Shown here one piece after another: positions 7,347 through 15,923 of a DNA stretch of 41,483 bases (its first letter is position 1; the number at the start of each line of letters is the position of its first letter). The position numbers and the translations under genes are program-made. The notes below the pieces were generated by a model. That model had not been told where the DNA came from. It did not search any database and was given only the letters and a program-made list of their open reading frames with translations. The stretch covers positions 1 through 41,483 of the forward strand of contig NZ_JAICZW010000174.1 in the NCBI RefSeq assembly GCF_029057325.1. Direction: 5' to 3'. This DNA comes from Bacteroides sp. (GTDB taxonomy: Bacteria > Bacteroidota > Bacteroidia > Bacteroidales > Bacteroidaceae).

Positions 7347-8447
7347 TTACTTATGCACCCCCACAATCTGTGTCGGCGCCATCTCCATGTTCCGGCGGTC
7401 CACCTGACGAACCACGGCAGCAGCCAGCTGCAGGAAGGCACGTCCGGTCACGGTGTTCTCGTCCAACGCTACCGGAGTACCATTGTCACCGCTCTCGCAG
7501 ATGCTTTGCACGATGGGGATTTGTCCCAGCAAGGGTACATTCATCTCTTCCGCCAGCCGCTTGGCGCCCTCCTTGCCGAAGATGTAATATTTGTTCTCGG
7601 GCAGTTCGGCGGGCGTAAACCACGCCATGTTCTCCACCAAGCCGAGGATGGGCACGTTCACCTTGTCGTTGGTGAACATATTGATGCCTTTGCGTGCATC
7701 TGCCAAAGCCACCGCCTGCGGTGTGCTGACTACAACGGCCCCCGTCATGGCAAGCGTCTGCACCACCGTCAAGTGGATGTCGCTTGTGCCGGGAGGAAGG
7801 TCGATAAGGAAGTAGTCCAGTTCGCCCCAGTCTGCATCACCTATCAGTTGCTTCAAGGCGTTGCTCGCCATGCCGCCACGCCACAGGGTGGCCTGGTCGG
7901 GGTCCACAAAGAAACCGATGGAAAGCAACTTGATGCCATACTTCTCTATCGGGACAATCAGGTCGCGCCCTCCGATGTTCTCGGCATAAGGACGAGCATC
8001 TTCCACCTGAAACATCTTGGGCATGGAGGGACCGAAGATGTCGGCATCCAACAGCCCTACCTTGTGGCCCAGCTTTGCCAAAGAGACAGCAAGGTTTGCC
8101 GCCACGGTCGATTTGCCTACACCGCCCTTACCGGAAGACACACCGATGATGTTCTTCACCTGCGGCAACAGCTTACCCACTTCGGGACGTGCCGCCTGAC
8201 GGCTTTCGGTAGCGATGCTTACTTCCACTTCGGGAGATACATACGTGTGTATCGCCGTTTCGGCCGCTTTCACCATCGACTTCATGAAGGGGTCTGTCGG
8301 CTTCTCGAAGGTCAGTGAGAAGCTGACCTTCATCCCGTCGATGCGCAAGTTGTCGGCCACCATCTCTGCCTCGACGAGGTTCTTCCCGTTGCCGGGATAA
8401 CGCACGGTGGCCAGTGCGTCCAGAATCAATTTAGGATAAAGAGTCAT
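7347..8447 (-). CDS. Mrp/NBP35 (ApbC) family ATPase, iron-sulfur carrier type
   Basis: The 366-residue protein starts with a MIP18/DUF59-type domain (about residues 1-85), then a P-loop ATPase domain with GKGGVGKST (106-114), DADIFGPSMP, IDLPPGTSD and STPQAVALAD, all diagnostic of Mrp/ApbC. Such proteins bind and transfer iron-sulfur clusters. The usual CxxC between VENM and IFG is absent: residues 271-290 read VENMAWFTPAELPENKYYIF, and only one cysteine (near residue 316) is present. I recall this form from other Bacteroidetes, so cluster handling may differ. The start at 8447 gives the conserved N-terminus MTLYPKLI. It lies downstream of trmB on the same strand. Confidence 0.9.
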   Translation of the reverse strand: MTLYPKLILDALATVRYPGNGKNLVEAEMVADNLRIDGMKVSFSLTFEKPTDPFMKSMVKAAETAIHTYVSPEVEVSIATESRQAARPEVGKLLPQVKNIIGVSSGKGGVGKSTVAANLAVSLAKLGHKVGLLDADIFGPSMPKMFQVEDARPYAENIGGRDLIVPIEKYGIKLLSIGFFVDPDQATLWRGGMASNALKQLIGDADWGELDYFLIDLPPGTSDIHLTVVQTLAMTGAVVVSTPQAVALADARKGINMFTNDKVNVPILGLVENMAWFTPAELPENKYYIFGKEGAKRLAEEMNVPLLGQIPIVQSICESGDNGTPVALDENTVTGRAFLQLAAAVVRQVDRRNMEMAPTQIVGVHK

Positions 8448-8484
8448 ATTTAGATTTATGATTTTATATTTATGATTTATATTT

Positions 8485-8523
8485 AGCAAATGATTGTCAA
8501 TTGATAATTGTCAATCATTTGCT
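8485..8523. repeat. 18-bp hairpin overlapping the trmB stop codon
   Basis: AGCAAATGATTGTCAATT at 8485-8502 and its near-perfect reverse complement at 8506-8523 (one mismatch) flank a three-base loop. The trmB stop at 8515-8517 is inside one arm. It could attenuate transcription between trmB and the Mrp-type gene, although no clear T-run follows. Confidence 0.65.
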
Positions 8524-9273
8524 GGTCTGCAGACCGCTGCGCTTGCTGCGGTTGTAGCTGCGGTATTCGTCCAGTTCTATTTCCACTTCGGGTTCGTGCA
8601 GCTCGCCCGCTTGCGGCAGGTGGAACTTGACGTATTTGATATTCAGCCCCCGATCCAACCATTGCTGTTCGTAGTAGGTTTTGATGCTGAGTATGTCGTC
8701 CGCCATACCTGAGTGGTAAAGGTCTTCCGTCATCACCTCCACCGGCAGCGCGTTCTTCTCAATCATATAGCGGGTGTAAGTGAACATGAAGTTGCTGTCG
8801 GTCTTGAGGTGGACGATGCCGCCGTCCACCAGGAACTTGCGGTAACGCTCCATAAAGTAGGTGGACGTGAGCCGCTTGGTAGCTTTCTTCATCTGTGGGT
8901 CGGAGAAGGTGAGCCATATCTCGCTGACCTCGCCCGGCGCAAAGAAGCGGTCGATGATTTCGATGTTCGTACGCAGGAAGGCGACATTCGTCATGCCCGA
9001 TTGCAACGACTCGGTGGCTCCCGACCACATACGGGCACCTTTGATATCCACCCCGATGAAATTCTTGTCGGGGAACATACGCCCCAGCCCCACCGTGTAC
9101 TCTCCACGGCCGCAGCCCAGTTCCAGCACTATCGGATGGTCGTTCTTGAAAAAGCGTTCGTTCCACTCTCCTTTCATCTCGAACGGCACGTCGTCCACCA
9201 CCGAATAGGGATATTCGAAAACGTGCGGATAACTCGCCATATCGGCAAATTTCTCTAATTTTCCTTTGCTCAT
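8515..9273 (-). CDS. trmB: tRNA (guanine-N7-)-methyltransferase TrmB
   Basis: The 252-residue SAM-dependent enzyme makes m7G46 in the tRNA variable loop. The SAM-binding motif [15 protein letters not shown], the following [13 protein letters not shown], the conserved tRNA-binding stretch [12 protein letters not shown] and the [13 protein letters not shown] helix identify the TrmB family. The start at 9273 (MSKGKLEKF) is chosen because a perfect promoter lies at 9301-9332 and the longer reading frame would run through it and through the ilvE terminator. Length is normal for Bacteroidetes TrmB. Confidence 0.94.
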   Translation of the reverse strand: MSKGKLEKFADMASYPHVFEYPYSVVDDVPFEMKGEWNERFFKNDHPIVLELGCGRGEYTVGLGRMFPDKNFIGVDIKGARMWSGATESLQSGMTNVAFLRTNIEIIDRFFAPGEVSEIWLTFSDPQMKKATKRLTSTYFMERYRKFLVDGGIVHLKTDSNFMFTYTRYMIEKNALPVEVMTEDLYHSGMADDILSIKTYYEQQWLDRGLNIKYVKFHLPQAGELHEPEVEIELDEYRSYNRSKRSGLQTSK

Positions 9274-9300
9274 GGTCTCTTTTCTTCTGTTTTGCGAAGG

Positions 9301-9332
9301 CAAAGGTACTGACTTTCGGTATTTAAGGCAAA
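9301..9332 (-). promoter_or_regulatory. Promoter of trmB
   Basis: The minus strand shows TTTG (9329-9332), a 20-base spacer and TACCTTTG (9301-9308), a full match to the Bacteroides vegetative promoter. It ends 28 bases before the trmB ATG. Confidence 0.8.
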
Positions 9333-9335
9333 GAA

Positions 9336-9375
9336 AAAGGTTAGTAATCTTCATTCCGCAAGATTACTAACCTTT
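9336..9375 (-). terminator. Intrinsic terminator after ilvE
   Basis: A perfect 16-bp stem (9336-9351 with 9360-9375) with an eight-base loop is followed on the minus strand by TTTTCTTT. It lies about 60 bases after the ilvE stop and just before the trmB promoter. Confidence 0.85.
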
Positions 9376-9432
9376 CCACCGAATGATTATACACCTTCAG
9401 GCTTCATCATCCTTATCGTGCAAACGCACCCT

Positions 9433-10452
9433 TTACTCCACGATGGTCACCCAGCCGTGCGTATCGGGTTCGTCGCCATACTGGATGGCGCGCAGCTTGT
9501 TATACAGTTTCGTGCATACCGGTCCCGGCTTCCCGTCCTTGGAGATGACGTAGGATTTGCCGTTCTCCACATCATCGATGCGCTCGATGGGGCTGATGAC
9601 GGCAGCCGTACCGCAGGCACCGGCCTCTTCGAAGGTCAGCAGCTCTTCTTCCGGTATCGGACGGCGTTCCACCTTCATGCCCAGGTCTTCGGCCAGCTGC
9701 ATCAGGCTCTTGTTGGTGATAGAGGGCAGAATGGAAGTCGATTTCGGCGTAATGTAAGTGTTATCCTTGATGCCGAAGAAGTTGGCGGCACCACACTCGT
9801 CGATGTATTTCTTTTCCTTGGCATCCAGATAGAATTCGCAGGCATAGCCCAAGTCGTGCGCCTTCTTGTTGGCACGCAGGCTGGCCGCATAGTTACCGCC
9901 CACCTTGTAGATACCCGTTCCGAGCGGCGCGGCGCGGTCGAACTCGCGGATGATGACATACGGATTGGTAGAGAAACCGCCCTTGAAGTAAGGTCCTACC
10001 GGCGTAACAAACACCACAAACAGGTATTCATCGGCAGGATGTACGCCCACCTGTGCACCGGTACCCACCAGCAACGGACGGATGTAGAGCGAAGCGCCCG
10101 ACTCGTAGGGCGGAATGAAACGCTCGTTCAGCTTCACCACCTTCAAGATGGCTTCCTTGAAACGCTCTGTCGGGAGTTCCGGCATCAGGATGCCGCGGCA
10201 GGTGGATTGCAGACGTGCCGCATTCTCTTCCAGGCGGAAGATGCGCACCTTGCCATCCTTGCCACGGAAAGCTTTCAGCCCTTCGAAGGCCTCCTGTCCG
10301 TAGTGCAGACAGGTGGCTGCTATATGCATCGGGATGGTTTCCTCGCTGCAAACCTCCAGTTCGCCCCACTGTTCGTTACGATAGTAAATTCTCACATTGT
10401 AATCTGTCTTCATATATCCGAACGGCAGATTAGCCCAATCCAGTTCTTTCAT
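9433..10452 (-). CDS. ilvE: Branched-chain amino acid aminotransferase
   Basis: The 339-residue class IV PLP-dependent aminotransferase catalyses the last step of leucine, isoleucine and valine synthesis and their first degradation step. It is of the larger BCAT2-like type: N-terminal FGYMKTDYN, YGQEAFEGLKAFR, the catalytic lysine in IYKVGGNYAASL (Lys183), and EAGACGTAAVISPI binding the cofactor phosphate. Length and start are typical. It lies 51 bases after xseB, with a perfect -7 box in that gap, and ends at a strong terminator. Confidence 0.95.
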   Translation of the reverse strand: MKELDWANLPFGYMKTDYNVRIYYRNEQWGELEVCSEETIPMHIAATCLHYGQEAFEGLKAFRGKDGKVRIFRLEENAARLQSTCRGILMPELPTERFKEAILKVVKLNERFIPPYESGASLYIRPLLVGTGAQVGVHPADEYLFVVFVTPVGPYFKGGFSTNPYVIIREFDRAAPLGTGIYKVGGNYAASLRANKKAHDLGYACEFYLDAKEKKYIDECGAANFFGIKDNTYITPKSTSILPSITNKSLMQLAEDLGMKVERRPIPEEELLTFEEAGACGTAAVISPIERIDDVENGKSYVISKDGKPGPVCTKLYNKLRAIQYGDEPDTHGWVTIVE

Positions 10453-10491
10453 ATTTCAACTATTTAGTTACTTCATTGCTACATTTTGCAA

Positions 10492-10499
10492 CAAAAGTA
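10492..10499 (-). promoter_or_regulatory. -7 element upstream of ilvE
   Basis: The minus strand reads TACTTTTG, a perfect -7 box, 39 bases before the ilvE start. The -33 region, inside the xseB 3' end, is not a good match. Confidence 0.5.
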
Positions 10500-10503
10500 C
10501 GCT

Positions 10504-10710
10504 TTATTCCTCAGATTTCTGCTTCTCCGCCAGTAATTTTTCAATTTCCCGGTCGGCTTTGGTCAGTTTATCGCTGCAAAAGGCGATGATTTCGTTGGCT
10601 TCCTTTATCTTTTCGGCCAGCGCATCTATCTCCAGTTCGTTATTGTCTATTTGACGGACGATGCCCTCCAGACGCGCCATGGCTTCGGAGTAGGTCTGTT
10701 TTTTCTTCAT
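10504..10710 (-). CDS. xseB: Exodeoxyribonuclease VII small subunit
   Basis: The 68-residue protein shows the XseB pattern of a helical hairpin: TYSEAMARLEGIVRQIDNNE followed by a charged second helix with AEKIKEANE and a lysine-rich tail. Several small subunits coat the coiled-coil arm of XseA and are required for its single-strand exonuclease activity in repair. xseA lies just upstream on the same strand, with an imperfect 25-bp hairpin between them, so the two are probably coexpressed despite the intervening structure. Confidence 0.92.
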   Translation of the reverse strand: MKKKQTYSEAMARLEGIVRQIDNNELEIDALAEKIKEANEIIAFCSDKLTKADREIEKLLAEKQKSEE

Positions 10711-10728
10711 AACACTTTACGATTTTCA

Positions 10729-10829
10729 GGCACGTATTACACGGATTTCACGGAAAGATTTTATGATTTCAGATGTATGGTTTATTACTGAACCTTGATG
10801 CCTACCGTGAAATCCGCGTAACCCGTGCC
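10729..10829. repeat. Imperfect 25-bp inverted repeat between xseA and xseB
   Basis: The 25-base arms (10729-10753 and 10805-10829) match with three mismatches and are built on CACGGATTTCACGG/CCGTGAAATCCG. A similar element sits at 41114-41172. The roughly 50-base loop is AT-rich and without a gene. Confidence 0.7.
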
Positions 10830-10842
10830 TATATAATTTAGC

Positions 10843-12084
10843 TTATTTGTTAACTATTGATTTTCGTTCTCCATTTATAAACCTCGTCGTTATCTCGTCT
10901 CCGGCATGCAACTCCTCCGCACGCTTCACCACCTTCCCCTCTTTCAGCGTGAGGCTGTAGCCGCGGGCAAGTTGTCTTTCCGGCGAGGCATCCGTGATGC
11001 GTTGCTGCAACAGCTCCAGACGGTGACGATGGTATGCCAAAGAGGAAGCGACAACTTGCGACAGATCTTTCCGAACGGTCAGCAGTGTCAGTTTGGCATC
11101 TGCCAGGCGGCGGTAGGCGGCAGCAGGAATCCGGTTCTTGCAGTCGGTCAGCCGGCGCTGTTCCTGTTGCAAGCGGTTCCGGACACCCTCTTGCAAACGG
11201 AAGAGCAGCGTCCGCAACTCATCTGCGGCCTCATCCATACAAGCTATCAGGAATTCGGCAGCGGCGGTAGGTGTTTTTACGCGGGTATGCGCCACGGAGT
11301 CCAGCACCGTATCGTCCCGTTCGTGGCCTATGCCCGTGATGATGGGCAGGGGAAACTGCGCACAGGCGGCAGCAAGCAGGTAGGTATCAAATCCGGACAG
11401 GTCGGACGTGGCACCCCCACCCCGGATAATGACCACGGCATCGAACTCCTCCAAACGGGCATTCACCCGGTCGAGCGCCGACAAGACAGACTCCTCCACC
11501 CGGTCGCCCTGCATCAAGGCGGGAAACAACTCCGTATAGAAAAAGAATCCCCCGGGATTGTTTTTCAGCTGATGACAAAAGTCGCCGTAGCCCGCTGCGG
11601 TGGACGAAGAGATGACAGCGATGCGCTGCGGCAGGCGAGGCATCTCCAGTTCCTTGTTTAAGGTCAGCACGCCTTCTTCTTCCAACTGGTTCAGGATTTC
11701 CCGGCGACGGCGTGCCAAATCGCCTAAGGTATAGGTGGGGTCGATATCCTGTATGATAAGACTATAGCCGTAGAGCTCGTGAAAACTGACCGTGACCTGC
11801 ACCAGCACCTTAATGCCGGAGGTGAAAGCCTGTCCGGTGCTCTCTTCGAAATAGGGCTTCAGCAGGCGGAACACGTTTGCCCAGACGGTTCCCCGGGCTT
11901 TGGCTATCAGGTTGTTGCTGCGAGGGTCCTTCTGCACAAACTCCAGGTAACAATGTCCCGTGCTGTTGGTGCGCACATCGCTCAATTCCGCCTGTACCCA
12001 GAATTCTTCGGGCAGGCTTTGTTCGACGCTGCGGCGCACCAGCGCATTGAGTTCGTACAAGGAAAGAGAGGTCTTATATTCCAT
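10843..12084 (-). CDS. xseA: Exodeoxyribonuclease VII large subunit
   Basis: The 413-residue catalytic subunit has the expected parts: an N-terminal OB-fold for single-stranded DNA (about residues 1-100, with SLYELNALVRRSVEQ and FWVQAELSD), a catalytic domain with RIAVISSSTAAGYGDF, VVIIRGGGATSDLSGFD and GIGHERDDTVLDSVAH, a long charged coiled-coil region (about 275-380) where XseB binds, and a C-terminal LARGYSLT segment. Length is within the family range. It is upstream of xseB; the next gene upstream, the subtilase, is 314 bases away across a repeat-rich gap. Confidence 0.96.
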   Translation of the reverse strand: MEYKTSLSLYELNALVRRSVEQSLPEEFWVQAELSDVRTNSTGHCYLEFVQKDPRSNNLIAKARGTVWANVFRLLKPYFEESTGQAFTSGIKVLVQVTVSFHELYGYSLIIQDIDPTYTLGDLARRRREILNQLEEEGVLTLNKELEMPRLPQRIAVISSSTAAGYGDFCHQLKNNPGGFFFYTELFPALMQGDRVEESVLSALDRVNARLEEFDAVVIIRGGGATSDLSGFDTYLLAAACAQFPLPIITGIGHERDDTVLDSVAHTRVKTPTAAAEFLIACMDEAADELRTLLFRLQEGVRNRLQQEQRRLTDCKNRIPAAAYRRLADAKLTLLTVRKDLSQVVASSLAYHRHRLELLQQRITDASPERQLARGYSLTLKEGKVVKRAEELHAGDEITTRFINGERKSIVNK

Positions 12085-12228
12085 ATCTGTTTTCTTACTA
12101 TCGTTCCATTCAAAGACTTTATTCCCAATAAAATTTCACTTTAATGCCGATAAAGCGATACTTTAAAACGAGTAAAGGGAAAACAGCAAGGAAATACCTT
12201 CTGCAATTTCCCCTATATTCCCCGGTTT

Positions 12229-12314
12229 GACAGACACTTGCGTCTGTCGTCTCAAACACTTGTGTCTGTCGGCTTGAACACAAGTGTTTGTCACGTTGAA
12301 CACAAGTGTCTGTC
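12229..12314. repeat. Four 22-base units forming nested inverted repeats
   Basis: Between xseA and the subtilase gene, four adjacent units of about 22 bases share ACACTTGTGT or ACACAAGTGT followed by TGTC. The outer pair matches as GACAGACACTTG (12229-12240) with CAAGTGTCTGTC (12303-12314), and the inner pair as CAAACACTTGTGT (12253-12265) with ACACAAGTGTTTG (12278-12290), all perfect. The first unit is itself a hairpin (GACAGAC/GTCTGTC). The remaining gap from 12085 to 12398 is AT-rich, with TAAAG/CTTTA repeats near 12139-12165 and no gene. Confidence 0.85.
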
Positions 12315-12398
12315 AGCCCAGTTTTCAATATCTGATAATCAGCGTATTAAGAAGTGCAAAGAAGCAGACCCGCGAATTAATTCCGCCAACGGGTTTAC

Positions 12399-13778
12399 TT
12401 ATTTCTTGTCGGAAGCCTGATATTCTTGATAAGCTTTCCAGATATCGGGCAGTCCATATCCGTAGATATTGTCCGGGAAAGCGGACCGGTCGGCAGAACG
12501 ACGCACCAAATCCACCAACTCCTTTGCCGTCAGTTCCGGGCAAGCCTGCCACAGACACGTCACCATACCGCAGAGGATAGGAGTAGCGAAAGAGGTTCCG
12601 TTCGCTTGTCCCTGATTGCCGTCGGTCCCCATCACATCGGCGTTCAAGCCTACGGCTACCACATCGGGCTTTATCCGTCCGTCTGCCGTAGGACCGACGG
12701 AAGAGAAAGGCGCCAATTGTCCCTCTTTGTCCACGGCACCCACGGTGAGGATGTGTTCGGCATCCGCCGGCGGGGTAATCTTCTTCCAAGAGCCCGCACC
12801 CGAATTGCCGGCACTGCACACCAGCACCATCCCCTTGTCGGCAACGTGCGAGGCCTGCCGAGACATCAAGGCGGTGTGCCCGTCCAAATCACGGTAAGTA
12901 TAGTTCTTCGACGGGTCGTCGAACGTATAGTAGCCCAAAGAGGTATTGATTACATCCACGCCCACGCTGTCGGCAAACTCCACGGCAGCCGCCCAGTAGT
13001 CCTGTTCCACCAAGTGTTCGGTGTATTCGTCTTCGCTGCGCAGCAACCAGAAGGAGGCTTCGGGAGCGGTACCGGTCATCACGTGGGAGCGGTTCATGCC
13101 GATGCAGGAAAGCACCATCATGCCATGGCTGTGCTCCGCAAAAAGGTCTGCTTGCGGGTTAACGAAATCCTTCGTTCCCAAGATACGGATGTTCTTCATC
13201 GCCTTTATCTTATCGACGTTGTGGAAGCCCGCATCAATCACCGCCACGGTCATGCCCTGCCCCCTGAACCCGGCTTCGTGCAGCTTGTCGCCATTGCAAA
13301 GCCGGATTTGGTCGAAGGCGGTTCCATATACATTACCCGGATATTTGGTTGGCTTATTTGCCAATTCGGCCCGCCAGGTGGAGATACTTGGCCGGTTCGC
13401 CCCGGGAGCGCTCCACACTTTCTCCGTGGCACGCACAAAAGGCAATGCCGCTATACGGTCTATCAGCGTGGAGTCGTTGCAGGATACGGTGACAAAGTTT
13501 TCCCACTTGCCGGTAACGACGATGCCTACCCCTTGCCGGCGAATCTCCTCCACATACCGGCTGCATACCGGCAAGTCCATGGAGTCTATCGGCAGCTGTT
13601 GTTTCATGCGGCGGGCAATCGCCTTTTCAGAAAGAAACGCCTCCGGCTGTTCCAGCGAATAGGTGGTGGCTGCCTTGTCCGTCAGGCTGATGCGATACTT
13701 CAAGGTGTCTTGTTGGGCCGATACTCCCGCCACAAGCAGGAGAAAGGCGGAAAGGAATGCAAATCTCTTCAACATCAT
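12399..13778 (-). CDS. Secreted S8 family serine peptidase (subtilase)
   Basis: The 459-residue protein starts with a signal peptide (hydrophobic residues 6-20, cleavage likely after VSAQ), then a propeptide-like region to about residue 150, then a subtilisin domain. The catalytic triad is visible: Asp182 in VAVIDAGF, His218 in EHSHGM and Ser396 in NGTSFATP, with the oxyanion asparagine Asn325 in CSAGNSG. It should be an active exported or periplasmic protease of unknown substrate. The C-terminus ends soon after the domain, with no sorting domain seen. It follows mnmA by 17 bases on the same strand, so it is likely expressed from the mnmA promoter. Confidence 0.93.
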   Translation of the reverse strand: MMLKRFAFLSAFLLLVAGVSAQQDTLKYRISLTDKAATTYSLEQPEAFLSEKAIARRMKQQLPIDSMDLPVCSRYVEEIRRQGVGIVVTGKWENFVTVSCNDSTLIDRIAALPFVRATEKVWSAPGANRPSISTWRAELANKPTKYPGNVYGTAFDQIRLCNGDKLHEAGFRGQGMTVAVIDAGFHNVDKIKAMKNIRILGTKDFVNPQADLFAEHSHGMMVLSCIGMNRSHVMTGTAPEASFWLLRSEDEYTEHLVEQDYWAAAVEFADSVGVDVINTSLGYYTFDDPSKNYTYRDLDGHTALMSRQASHVADKGMVLVCSAGNSGAGSWKKITPPADAEHILTVGAVDKEGQLAPFSSVGPTADGRIKPDVVAVGLNADVMGTDGNQGQANGTSFATPILCGMVTCLWQACPELTAKELVDLVRRSADRSAFPDNIYGYGLPDIWKAYQEYQASDKK

Positions 13779-13795
13779 AACTTATAAATCGTAAA

Positions 13796-14869
13796 TCATA
13801 AATCCACAAACATCCCGATTCCTCTTTGCGAAGCGATGAACGAACCGCCCACCACCCGCCTGCCGATGTAGAACACGGCAGATTGTCCCGGAGCGATGGC
13901 AGAGGCCGGCGACCGGAAGTGCACCAACAGCCGTCCGTCCTCCAGACGCTTTGCGGTGCAAGGTATCGGTTTGCTGCGATAACGGATGCGGACGGTGAGT
14001 TCTTCACTGCCGAAAAACTCCTCTTCATCAATCAGGCACTCCTGTTCGGCAAGCATGTATTCCGTTTGCAGCTGTTCGGCATCGCCCAACATGACGGTAT
14101 TCTTTTGCGGATTGATTTTCAGCACGTAGGCGGGCTTTCCCAACGCTATTTCCAGCCCTTTCCGCTGTCCGATGGTATAGTAAGGAAACCCTTTATGCTC
14201 GCCCAGCTTCACCCCTTCGGAGTTGACGAACCAACCCGGCCCTACTTCACGGTCTATCTCCGGAGAGTGTTCACGCAGAAAGTCGCGATAATCGCCCTTG
14301 ATGAAACAGACTTCCATACTCTCGCCCTCTTCGGCCTTGAGTGTATATCCCTTATCGCGAAGATACGCGCGTACCTGCCCTTTGGTGAATGTGCCCAACG
14401 GGAAGATGCAACGTTTCAGAACCTCCTGCCCCAGTCGCCATAGGAAATAGGACTGGTCTTTCTTGTCATCCTCCCCGGCAACGATGTACCATTTTCCGGT
14501 TCGCTCTTCCAAACGGGTGTAGTGTCCGGTAGCGATATAGGCACACCCTAACCGGTCCGCCCATTCGCAGAGAATGCGGAACTTGAACAGCGGGTTGCAC
14601 ATCACACACGGATTGGGGGTACGCCCCTGACGGTATTCATCGATAAAGTTCTGTACAACGGTCTGTCGGAATGCCTCGCGTTCATCGGCAATGTAATGCT
14701 CTATACCCATGCTGTCAGCCAGTTGGCGTGCCTCCACCGGCTCATCGCCCCATACCCACATGGTAAGGCCGACTATCTCATAGCCCTGCTCTTTCAGCAT
14801 CAGGCAAGTGGCGGTGCTGTCTATACCTCCGCTCATGCCCACCAATACTCGTTTTTCAGAATTGCTCAT
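13796..14869 (-). CDS. mnmA: tRNA-specific 2-thiouridylase MnmA
   Basis: The 357-residue enzyme activates and thiolates U34 of Lys, Glu and Gln tRNAs. The PP-loop GMSGGIDST (residues 11-19), the first active-site cysteine in [12 protein letters not shown] (Cys91), [16 protein letters not shown] and the second cysteine in [14 protein letters not shown] (Cys188) identify MnmA. The N-terminal loop is slightly shorter than in E. coli, and the length is a little below the usual 360-375. Bacteroides often carry two mnmA-like genes, so this may be one of a pair. A perfect -7 promoter box lies 22 bases upstream. Confidence 0.93.
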   Translation of the reverse strand: MSNSEKRVLVGMSGGIDSTATCLMLKEQGYEIVGLTMWVWGDEPVEARQLADSMGIEHYIADEREAFRQTVVQNFIDEYRQGRTPNPCVMCNPLFKFRILCEWADRLGCAYIATGHYTRLEERTGKWYIVAGEDDKKDQSYFLWRLGQEVLKRCIFPLGTFTKGQVRAYLRDKGYTLKAEEGESMEVCFIKGDYRDFLREHSPEIDREVGPGWFVNSEGVKLGEHKGFPYYTIGQRKGLEIALGKPAYVLKINPQKNTVMLGDAEQLQTEYMLAEQECLIDEEEFFGSEELTVRIRYRSKPIPCTAKRLEDGRLLVHFRSPASAIAPGQSAVFYIGRRVVGGSFIASQRGIGMFVDL

Positions 14870-14890
14870 AGTTACTTTTCGTTATAACCG

Positions 14891-14898
14891 CAAAGTTA
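14891..14898 (-). promoter_or_regulatory. -7 promoter element of mnmA
   Basis: The minus strand reads TAACTTTG, a perfect -7 box, 21-29 bases before the mnmA ATG; the -33 half (TGGG at 19 bases) is poor. Confidence 0.5.
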
Positions 14899-14972
14899 CA
14901 TGTTTCCGGACAGACAGCCCATTTTTTCGAGGGGCAGAAAGGTATTTTCAATCTTTTTATCGAAAATATCCG

Positions 14973-14980
14973 TATCTTTG
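14973..14980 (+). promoter_or_regulatory. -7 promoter element of the coiled-coil protein gene
   Basis: TATCTTTG is a perfect -7 box 39 bases before the ATG at 15020. The -33 candidate (TTTTC around 14946) is weak. It rules out the longer frame beginning at 14900. Confidence 0.55.
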
Positions 14981-15019
14981 TCCGGAAAATTGAGAAAAGG
15001 AACTCTAAAACATACCCTC

Positions 15020-15898
15020 ATGGCAAATAAGAACAACAAACTTATCATTGTGGCAGGCAGCCTCCTTATACTATTATTAATAGGTGTCACCGTCCTGCTG
15101 ATTTCCGAGAAAAGAACCAACTACGAATTGACACAAGAGTTTCAATTGGAGAAGGAAGACCTTGAAAACCAGTACACCGACTTTGCACAGCAGTATGACG
15201 AACTGAAACTGACGGTATCGAACGACTCACTCTCCGTGCTTCTGGAGCAAGAACAACTGAAAACACAACGCCTGCTGGAAGAGCTGCGTACCGTGAAAAG
15301 CAGCAACGCCACCGAAATACGCCGCCTGAAGAAAGAGCTGGCCTCCCTGCGCAAAGTAATGGTGGGCTACATCAACCAGATTGATTCGCTGAACCGCCTG
15401 ACCGCCCACCAGAAAGAAGTGATAGAGGACGTCACCCGAAAATACAACGCCGCATCCCGACAAATCAGCAGCCTGGCGGAGGAAAAGAAGAACCTGACCA
15501 AAACAGTGACCCTCGCCGCACAACTGGATGCCACTAACATCTCCGTGCTGCCCACCAACAAACGCGGAAAGACCGCCAAGAAAGTGAAAGACATCGTGAA
15601 GTTCAAGATAAACTTCACCATCGTGAAGAACATCACCGCCGAAACCGGCGAACGCACCCTCTACGTCCGTATCACCAAGCCGGACAACGATGTGCTGACC
15701 AAGAACGCATCGGAAACATTCTCTTACGAAAACCGCAATCTGGCATACTCCATCAAGAAGTATATCGAATACACCGGAGAGGAGCAGACGGTCACCGTTT
15801 ACTGGGATGTGGAAGAGTTTCTCTATGCCGGCGCCTACCGCGTGGACATCTTCTCCGGCGGCAGCCTTATCGGCTCACACTCATTCACATTAAACTGA
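15020..15898 (+). CDS. Membrane-anchored coiled-coil protein of unknown function
   Basis: This 292-residue protein is not recognised as a named family. Residues 7-26 form a single membrane anchor with a short lysine/asparagine-rich cytoplasmic start. Residues about 28-165 are highly charged and heptad-like, a long coiled coil rich in Glu, Gln and Leu. Residues about 190-292 look like a beta-rich domain (KFKINFTIVKNITAETGERTLYVRI and so on) ending FSGGSLIGSHSFTLN. It probably projects into the periplasm. It is followed 25 bases later by the TerB/DnaJ-like gene and likely shares its transcript. Confidence 0.85.
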   Translation: MANKNNKLIIVAGSLLILLLIGVTVLLISEKRTNYELTQEFQLEKEDLENQYTDFAQQYDELKLTVSNDSLSVLLEQEQLKTQRLLEELRTVKSSNATEIRRLKKELASLRKVMVGYINQIDSLNRLTAHQKEVIEDVTRKYNAASRQISSLAEEKKNLTKTVTLAAQLDATNISVLPTNKRGKTAKKVKDIVKFKINFTIVKNITAETGERTLYVRITKPDNDVLTKNASETFSYENRNLAYSIKKYIEYTGEEQTVTVYWDVEEFLYAGAYRVDIFSGGSLIGSHSFTLN

Positions 15899-15923
15899 TT
15901 TATCATCCAAACCGAAGAGAGTT

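Noticed and set aside
7353-8318. Open frame of 321 codons opposite the Mrp-type gene
   Set aside because: Antisense shadow; histidine-rich, low-complexity translation without motifs.
9418-10467. Open frame of 349 codons opposite ilvE
   Set aside because: Antisense shadow of a clear aminotransferase gene in GC-richer DNA; no motifs, no promoter.
12229-12314. CRISPR-like spacing of 22-base units
   Set aside because: The units are adjacent with no spacers and alternate in orientation; no cas genes in the window.
12426-13787. Open frame of 453 codons on the plus strand opposite the subtilase
   Set aside because: It mirrors the subtilase gene, which has signal peptide and full catalytic triad; the antisense translation has no recognisable motif.
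14900-15019. Longer N-terminus for the coiled-coil membrane protein
   Set aside because: The extension runs through a perfect -7 promoter box and would bury the membrane anchor.
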